Assembly: GCA_015060165.1 (NCBI GenBank)
Contig: SUZC01000002.1
Location: 1-64,000, forward strand
Origin: Rikenellaceae bacterium
Lineage (GTDB): Bacteria > Bacteroidota > Bacteroidia > Bacteroidales > Rikenellaceae
Length of the DNA: 64,000 nt
Direction of reading: 5' to 3'
Shown here: positions 58,670 through 64,000 of the stretch, piece by piece
Layout of the letters: each line of letters starts with the position of its first letter
Numbering within the stretch: position 1 is the stretch's first letter
Position numbers and translations under genes: made by a program
Notes under the pieces: generated by a model
What the model was told of the DNA's origin: nothing
The model's database searches: none
What the model saw: the letters and a program-made list of their open reading frames with translations, nothing else

Positions 58670-59281
58670 ATGGAAAACACAAAACTTCAACAATTGACCG
58701 ATAAGCTCTATCAGCAGGGCTTGGAGAAGGGTCGTGCTGAGGCTGATAACCTCGTAGCTCAGGCTAAGAGTGAGGCCCAGAAGATCGTGGCCGAGGCCGA
58801 GGCTCTTGCCGCTAAAATTGTAGCAGATGCAGAGACAAAGGCCGAGGATATCGAGAAGAACGCTATGACTGAGATTACTTTGGCAGGTAAGCAGGCAATC
58901 GCTAAGATTAAGGCCGAGATTGAGAACCTTATCGTGGTAAAGAGCACATCAGAGGGCGTTAAGGCTGCCAATATGGATGCTTCGTTCATTAAGGATATGC
59001 TTTTGGCTGTAGCCAAGAATTGGAACAACGGCGATAAGGCAGAGTTGTCTGTATTGCTTCCTGAGGCTAAGAAGGCAGAGCTTGCAAAGGGTATCGAGGC
59101 GGCTGCTAAGACTCTTTTGACTGCAGGTGTTGAGGTTGGTTTCTCGGCTGATGTAAAGAGCGGTTTCAAGGTAGGCGAGAAGCAGGGTGGCTATTACATC
59201 TCGTTCTCAGACGAGAGCTTCGAGGCATTGTTGAGCAACTATTTGCGCGATAAGGTATCGCAGCTTCTGTTTAAGGCATAA
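58670..59281 (+). CDS. V-type ATP synthase subunit E
   Basis: Ala/Glu/Lys-rich coiled-coil N-terminus typical of subunit E; first gene of the V-ATPase operon. Confidence 0.85.
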   Translation: MENTKLQQLTDKLYQQGLEKGRAEADNLVAQAKSEAQKIVAEAEALAAKIVADAETKAEDIEKNAMTEITLAGKQAIAKIKAEIENLIVVKSTSEGVKAANMDASFIKDMLLAVAKNWNNGDKAELSVLLPEAKKAELAKGIEAAAKTLLTAGVEVGFSADVKSGFKVGEKQGGYYISFSDESFEALLSNYLRDKVSQLLFKA

Positions 59282-59293
59282 ACGGCAAGGAGT

Positions 59294-60127
59294 ATGTTCG
59301 AGACGAATTATTACTCTTTAGTTGCAGGTCTGCGTGAGTATACCCTCGATGCCGACACCAAGGGTTTTGACGCTACGGAGATTGTAGCCGAGATCCTTGA
59401 GGAGTTGTCAAAGTCGGATGCGCGTGCAGTGCGCTTGATGTATGCTTATTACGATTGCGAGAATCTGATTGCTCGCAAGGCATCACGTGCGGCGTATAAT
59501 CCGTTGGGAAATATTGCAGCCGAGGAGTTGGACGATGAGCTTTCGTCGCCCAAACGAGTTGCAGAGCCTATGGCGCGTGTGATTCGCGCGTATGCTGATC
59601 CCGAGAGCGAGTGGGCTGAGGGCCTGGATATGACGCAGAGCTTCGAGAAGGCGTTGCTTGCTGCCTACTATGAGGCTTGTAGCAATGCTAATTGTCGTTT
59701 CTTGCGTGATTGGGCAGAGTTTGACCGTACATTGCGTAATGTGTCGGCTGCTGCGGTAGCTCGTTCGTTGGGCCGACCCATCGATAGTGTTACAGTCGGT
59801 GGTGGAGAAGTTGTAGAGCAGTTGCAGCGTTCGTCAGCAGCCGATTTCGGCTTACGTGGCGAGGTGGCATATATCGATGCTGTGATTGCCGCGGTAAATG
59901 ATGAGCAGAATCTATTGGAGAAGGAGCATAAGATCGATATGGTACGTTGGGAGCAGGCATTGGAGCTTGCAGGATTTGATTATTTCAACATCAACGCCAT
60001 ATTGTCATACTTGGCTCGTATCAACATCGTGGCACGCTGGTCGCTTCTGGATGCAAAGCGTGGTCGTGAGATGTTGCAGCGTATTATGGCCGAACTCGAC
60101 GGCAAAGATTTGGTAAATAAACAATAA
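59294..60127 (+). CDS. DUF2764 family V-ATPase operon protein
   Basis: NYYSLVAGLREYTLD...; helical 277-aa protein between subunits E and A. Confidence 0.85.
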   Translation: MFETNYYSLVAGLREYTLDADTKGFDATEIVAEILEELSKSDARAVRLMYAYYDCENLIARKASRAAYNPLGNIAAEELDDELSSPKRVAEPMARVIRAYADPESEWAEGLDMTQSFEKALLAAYYEACSNANCRFLRDWAEFDRTLRNVSAAAVARSLGRPIDSVTVGGGEVVEQLQRSSAADFGLRGEVAYIDAVIAAVNDEQNLLEKEHKIDMVRWEQALELAGFDYFNINAILSYLARINIVARWSLLDAKRGREMLQRIMAELDGKDLVNKQ

Positions 60128-60138
60128 AAACAAAATAA

Positions 60139-61896
60139 ATGAAAACGTTAGGACGTGTAAACGGTATCATCTCAAACATCGTGATCGTGAAGGCAGACGG
60201 TGCGGTGGGACAGAACGAGATATGTTATGTCTATTGTGGTGAGACCCGTATGATGGCTGAGGTAATCAAAGTCATCGGTGATGATGCCTATGTTCAGGTG
60301 TACGATAGTACGCGAGGCCTGAAAATCGGCGACAAGGTGGAGTTCGTAGGCCATATGTTGGAGGCTACGTTGGCTCCTGGTTTGTTGTCACGCAACTATG
60401 ATGGTTTGCAGAACGACTTGGAGAAGATGGATGGCTTATTCATCAACCGTGGTTCTATTACCGATCCCATCGACTTCGAGAAGAAATGGGAGTTTACTCC
60501 ATTGGCAAAGGTCGGCGATAAGGTTTCGGCCGGTGATTGGTTGGGTCAGGTGAAGGAGCAGTGGGTTGACCACAAGATTATGGTTCCTTTCATTATGCAG
60601 GCAACCTATACAGTTAAGAGCGTTGCGAAGGCAGGTGAGTACAAAGTAACCGACACTATTGCAGTCGTTGCGGACAAGGATGGTAACGAGTACAATATCA
60701 CAATGGTTCAGAAGTGGCCCGTAAAGCAGGCTATACGTTGCTATACAGAGAAACCTCGTCCATCACGCGTGATGGAGACTGGTGTTCGCGCTATCGATAC
60801 TTTCAACCCATTGGCAGAGGGTGGTACAGGATTTATCCCTGGCCCATTCGGTGCGGGTAAGACTGTGTTGCAGCACGCTATCTCGAAGCAGGCTGATGCT
60901 GATGTGATCATCATCGTAGCGTGTGGTGAGCGTGCAAACGAGGTTGTGGAGATCTTTGCTGAGTTCCCAGAACTTATCGATTCTCGTACAGGTCACAAGC
61001 TTATGGAGCGTACAATCATCATCTGTAATACCTCAAATATGCCCGTTGCAGCTCGTGAGGCATCGGTTTATACAGGTATGACAATCGGTGAGTACTATCG
61101 TGCTATGGGATTGAAGGTGCTCGTAATGGCCGACTCTACATCTCGTTGGGCTCAGGCATTGCGTGAGATGTCTAACCGTTTGGAGGAGCTTCCTGGTCAG
61201 GACGCCTTCCCTATGGACCTCTCGGCCATCATTGCAGCGTTCTACGCTCGTGCAGGTTTGGTTAAGTTGAACAACGGCCAGACAGGTTCTGTGACATTCC
61301 TCGGTACTGTATCACCTGCGGGTGGTAATTTGAAGGAGCCAGTTACAGAGTCAACAAAGAAGGCAGCTCGTTGCTTCTATGCACTTTCGCAGGGTCGTGC
61401 CGACTCTAAGCGTTACCCAGCTATTGACCCGCTGGATTCTTACTCTAAGTATTTGGAGTATCCCGAGGTTGCATCTTACTTGGATAGCCACATCGGTAAG
61501 AATTGGGTTAATACTGTTTACGAGGGTAAGACTATCGTACAGCGTGGTAAGGAGGCTAACGACCAGATCAACATCTTGGGTGATGACGGTGTGCCTGTAG
61601 CATACCACGAGCGTTTCTGGAAGTCGGAGCTTATTGACTTTGTGATTTTGCAGCAGGATGCATTCGATGATATCGATGCCAACTGTCCTATCGAGCGTCA
61701 GAAGATGATGTATGAGATGGTGTTGGGCGTGTGCCGCAAGTCATTTGATTTTGCCGATTTCGAGGCCTGCTCAAAGTTCTTCAAGGGTCTTATCAACCTC
61801 TTCCGTCAGATGAACTACGCTGAGTGGCAGAGTGAGAAGTTCTTCGACTATAAGGGTCAGATTGAGCAGATGGTTAGTAATCAACTCTCTAAATAA
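60139..61896 (+). CDS. atpA: V-type ATP synthase subunit A
   Basis: GFIPGPFGAGKTVLQHAISKQADADVIIIVACGERANEV; VMADSTSRWAQALREMSNRLEELPGQDAFP. Confidence 0.97.
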   Translation: MKTLGRVNGIISNIVIVKADGAVGQNEICYVYCGETRMMAEVIKVIGDDAYVQVYDSTRGLKIGDKVEFVGHMLEATLAPGLLSRNYDGLQNDLEKMDGLFINRGSITDPIDFEKKWEFTPLAKVGDKVSAGDWLGQVKEQWVDHKIMVPFIMQATYTVKSVAKAGEYKVTDTIAVVADKDGNEYNITMVQKWPVKQAIRCYTEKPRPSRVMETGVRAIDTFNPLAEGGTGFIPGPFGAGKTVLQHAISKQADADVIIIVACGERANEVVEIFAEFPELIDSRTGHKLMERTIIICNTSNMPVAAREASVYTGMTIGEYYRAMGLKVLVMADSTSRWAQALREMSNRLEELPGQDAFPMDLSAIIAAFYARAGLVKLNNGQTGSVTFLGTVSPAGGNLKEPVTESTKKAARCFYALSQGRADSKRYPAIDPLDSYSKYLEYPEVASYLDSHIGKNWVNTVYEGKTIVQRGKEANDQINILGDDGVPVAYHERFWKSELIDFVILQQDAFDDIDANCPIERQKMMYEMVLGVCRKSFDFADFEACSKFFKGLINLFRQMNYAEWQSEKFFDYKGQIEQMVSNQLSK

Positions 61897-61904
61897 GCAT
61901 AGAT

Positions 61905-63224
61905 ATGACAACACGAGCATTTCAGAAAGTATATACAAAGATTGATAATATCACCAAGGCTACCATCACACTCCGGGCTACGGGTGTAGGTAACGACGAG
62001 TTGGCTACCGTAGGCGGTAAGTTGGCTCAGGTGGTGAAGATTATGGGCGAGAACGTAACGTTGCAGGTTTTCGCAGGTACAGAGGGTTTGGCTACAAACT
62101 CTGAGGTAGTGTTCCACGGCGAGGCTCCAAAGTTGCGCGTATCGGATAATTTGGCAGGTCGTTTCTTCAACGCTTATGGTGAGCCGTTGGAGGGTGGTGA
62201 GCCTATCGAGGGTGAGGCACGCGAGATTGGAGGTCCTACTGTGAATCCATTCCGTCGTATTCAGCCATCGGAGTTGATTGCTACCGGTATTGCAGGTATC
62301 GACCTTAATAATACAATCGTATCAGGTCAGAAGATTCCATTCTTCGCCGATCCTGACCAGCCTTACAATGCCGTTATGGCCAATGTGGCGTTGCGAGCAA
62401 AGGCCGACAAAATTATCTTGGGTGGTATGGGTCTTACCAACGATGACTTCCTCTACTTTAAGCAGGTGTTCGAGAACGCAGGTGCGTTGGACCGTATCGT
62501 GTCGTTTGTAAATACCACAGAGAATCCTCCCGTAGAGCGTTTGTTGGTTCCTGATATGGCCTTGACAGCAGCTGAGTATTTTGCAGTAGATAAAGGTGAG
62601 AAGGTGTTGGTGCTTTTGACCGATATGACCTTGTATGCCGATGCATTGGCTATTGTGTCGAACCGTATGGATCAGATTCCTTCGAAGGACTCTATGCCTG
62701 GTTCACTCTACTCGGATTTGGCAAAGATTTACGAGAAAGCCGTGCAGTTGCCTAACGGTGGTTCAATCACTATTATCGCCGTTACAACACTTTCTGGTGG
62801 TGATATTACTCACGCTATTCCCGATAATACAGGTTATATCACCGAGGGTCAGCTCTTCTTGCGTAACGACTCTGATACAGGTAAGGTTATCGTAGACCCA
62901 TTCCGTTCGTTGTCTCGTTTGAAGCAGCTTGTAATCGGTAAGAAGACTCGCGAGGATCATCCTCAGGTGATGAATGCCTGCGTACGTTTGTATGCCGATG
63001 CAGCCAATGCTAAGACCAAGTTGGAGAATGGTTTCGATTTGTCGGATTACGACGAGCGTGCATTGAAGTTTGCACACGACTATTCGGAGAAGTTGCTTGC
63101 AATTGATGTTAACATCGAGATCGAGCAGATGCTTGATACAGCATGGACTCTCTTTGCCGAGTATTTCTCGAAGGAGGAGGTTGCTATCAAGGCCGAATTG
63201 ATTGAAAAGTACTGGAAAGCGTAA
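61905..63224 (+). CDS. atpB: V-type ATP synthase subunit B
   Basis: GRFFNAYGEPLEGG, IATGIAGIDLNNTIVSGQKIPFFADPDQPYNAV, SRLKQLVIGKKTREDHP. Confidence 0.97.
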   Translation: MTTRAFQKVYTKIDNITKATITLRATGVGNDELATVGGKLAQVVKIMGENVTLQVFAGTEGLATNSEVVFHGEAPKLRVSDNLAGRFFNAYGEPLEGGEPIEGEAREIGGPTVNPFRRIQPSELIATGIAGIDLNNTIVSGQKIPFFADPDQPYNAVMANVALRAKADKIILGGMGLTNDDFLYFKQVFENAGALDRIVSFVNTTENPPVERLLVPDMALTAAEYFAVDKGEKVLVLLTDMTLYADALAIVSNRMDQIPSKDSMPGSLYSDLAKIYEKAVQLPNGGSITIIAVTTLSGGDITHAIPDNTGYITEGQLFLRNDSDTGKVIVDPFRSLSRLKQLVIGKKTREDHPQVMNACVRLYADAANAKTKLENGFDLSDYDERALKFAHDYSEKLLAIDVNIEIEQMLDTAWTLFAEYFSKEEVAIKAELIEKYWKA

Positions 63225-63248
63225 ATTCTTGCCGAAAGGATAAAGATT

Positions 63249-63857
63249 ATGGCAATTAAGTTTCAATATAATAAAACTTCGCTGGGCGAGCTGGGTAAAC
63301 AGCTGAAGATGCGCCAAACGGCACTCCCTACAATTAAGAGTAAGGAGTCAGCTCTTCGCTCGGAGGTTAAGAAGGCGAAGGACACGGCACGCGACTACCG
63401 TCGTCGTCTCGATGCACTTGCAGCCGAGTACGACTATATGGCAGCTCTGTGGGGCGAGTTTGATGCCACATTACTCCGTGTGGATGATGTGATGCTCTCG
63501 ACCCAGAAGATTGCAGGTGTGCGTACTCCGGTGTTGGAGCAGGTCAGCTTCTCTGAGAAGCCTTACGACCTCTTCTCGTCGCCGGTATGGTATGCCGATG
63601 GTGTCGATTTGTTGAAGCGTCTGGCTCAGTTGGGCATCGAGTGCGAAGTATATAATCGCAAGATGGAGCTTTTGGACTATGCTCGTAGAAAGACCACCCA
63701 GAAGGTTAACCTTTATGAGAAGGTTCAAATTCCCGGCTACGAGGACGCTATCCGTAAGATTAAGCGATTTATGGAGGACGAGGAGAACCTCTCTAAATCG
63801 GCACAGAAGATTGTTAAAACTCGTCAACAACAGGCTGCGGAGGGGTCTATGCTATGA
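63249..63857 (+). CDS. atpD: V-type ATP synthase subunit D
   Basis: FQYNKTSLGELGKQLKMRQTALPTIKSKESALRSEVKKAK; 202 aa. Confidence 0.93.
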   Translation: MAIKFQYNKTSLGELGKQLKMRQTALPTIKSKESALRSEVKKAKDTARDYRRRLDALAAEYDYMAALWGEFDATLLRVDDVMLSTQKIAGVRTPVLEQVSFSEKPYDLFSSPVWYADGVDLLKRLAQLGIECEVYNRKMELLDYARRKTTQKVNLYEKVQIPGYEDAIRKIKRFMEDEENLSKSAQKIVKTRQQQAAEGSML

Positions 63858-64000
63858 TAGTAAAGATGTCACGTTACGACTTTGTGGTGCTTGCATCACA
63901 GAGTGATGATTTTGTAGCTCGTTTGCGCGAGTTGGGTTTGGTAGATGTCACTACCACTGGTTGGGAGCCTCGTGAGCAGGATCGCCAGTTGGTGAGTGAT
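63854..64000 (+). CDS. V-type ATP synthase subunit I, N-terminal fragment (runs off window)
   Basis: ATG at 63854 overlaps the subunit D stop (ATGA). MIVKMSRYDFVVLASQSDDFVARLRELGLVDVTTTGWEPREQDRQLVSD resembles subunit I N-termini. Confidence 0.8.
   Translation, partial: MIVKMSRYDFVVLASQSDDFVARLRELGLVDVTTTGWEPREQDRQLVSD

Noticed and set aside
1-64000. CRISPR arrays, rRNA, tRNA genes, transposase/IS elements
   Set aside because: No regularly spaced repeats, rRNA signatures, tRNA cloverleaf with T-loop GTTCGA-type motif, or transposase ORFs were recognised by eye. A tRNAscan/barrnap run would be decisive.

Overview
Chromosomal segment of a Bacteroidales-type bacterium. Alistipes/Rikenellaceae-like is my inference from gene content, the TAnnTTTG promoters and the protein families; no database was searched. 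The window is densely coded. From left to right it contains: (i) bases 1-~1030, the tail of a mobile element with two excisionase-like HTH ORFs, strong inverted repeats and an orphaned promoter, abutting hemW; (ii) a glycogen cluster with a 1415-aa glycogen synthase::alpha-glucan phosphorylase fusion, a debranching enzyme with a long Lys-rich tail, a GT4 and a GH57; (iii) secreted hydrolases, pyrH-TlpA-frr, a LamG lipoprotein + GH30 pair, an alpha-oxoamine synthase and a sialidase; (iv) a two-armed hexuronate/KDG catabolic module (kdgK-eda-MFS facing uxaC-kduI-kduD-DUF4861); (v) a PyrD-like flavoprotein with replaced orotate-binding motifs, cinA, rpmB-rpmG-small ribosomal-type protein-ftsY-rimO, a coiled-coil ORF-zapA, a ~200-nt structured ncRNA (6S candidate) and rny; (vi) ruvC, tandem DUF4369/TlpA proteins, lpxD, and a murB-tilS-holA-(class IV aminotransferase-like)-coaD run that includes an aminotransferase homologue lacking the PLP lysine; (vii) a tricorn-like S41 protease, DUF4301, three tandem GH16 enzymes and a V-type ATPase operon running off the right edge. 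No CRISPR array, rRNA or obvious tRNA was seen. The most interesting items are the PyrD-like protein with a remodelled active site, the lysine-less class IV aminotransferase-like protein, the 6S-like RNA with its closing stem, the synthase/phosphorylase fusion, and the mobile-element/hemW junction.
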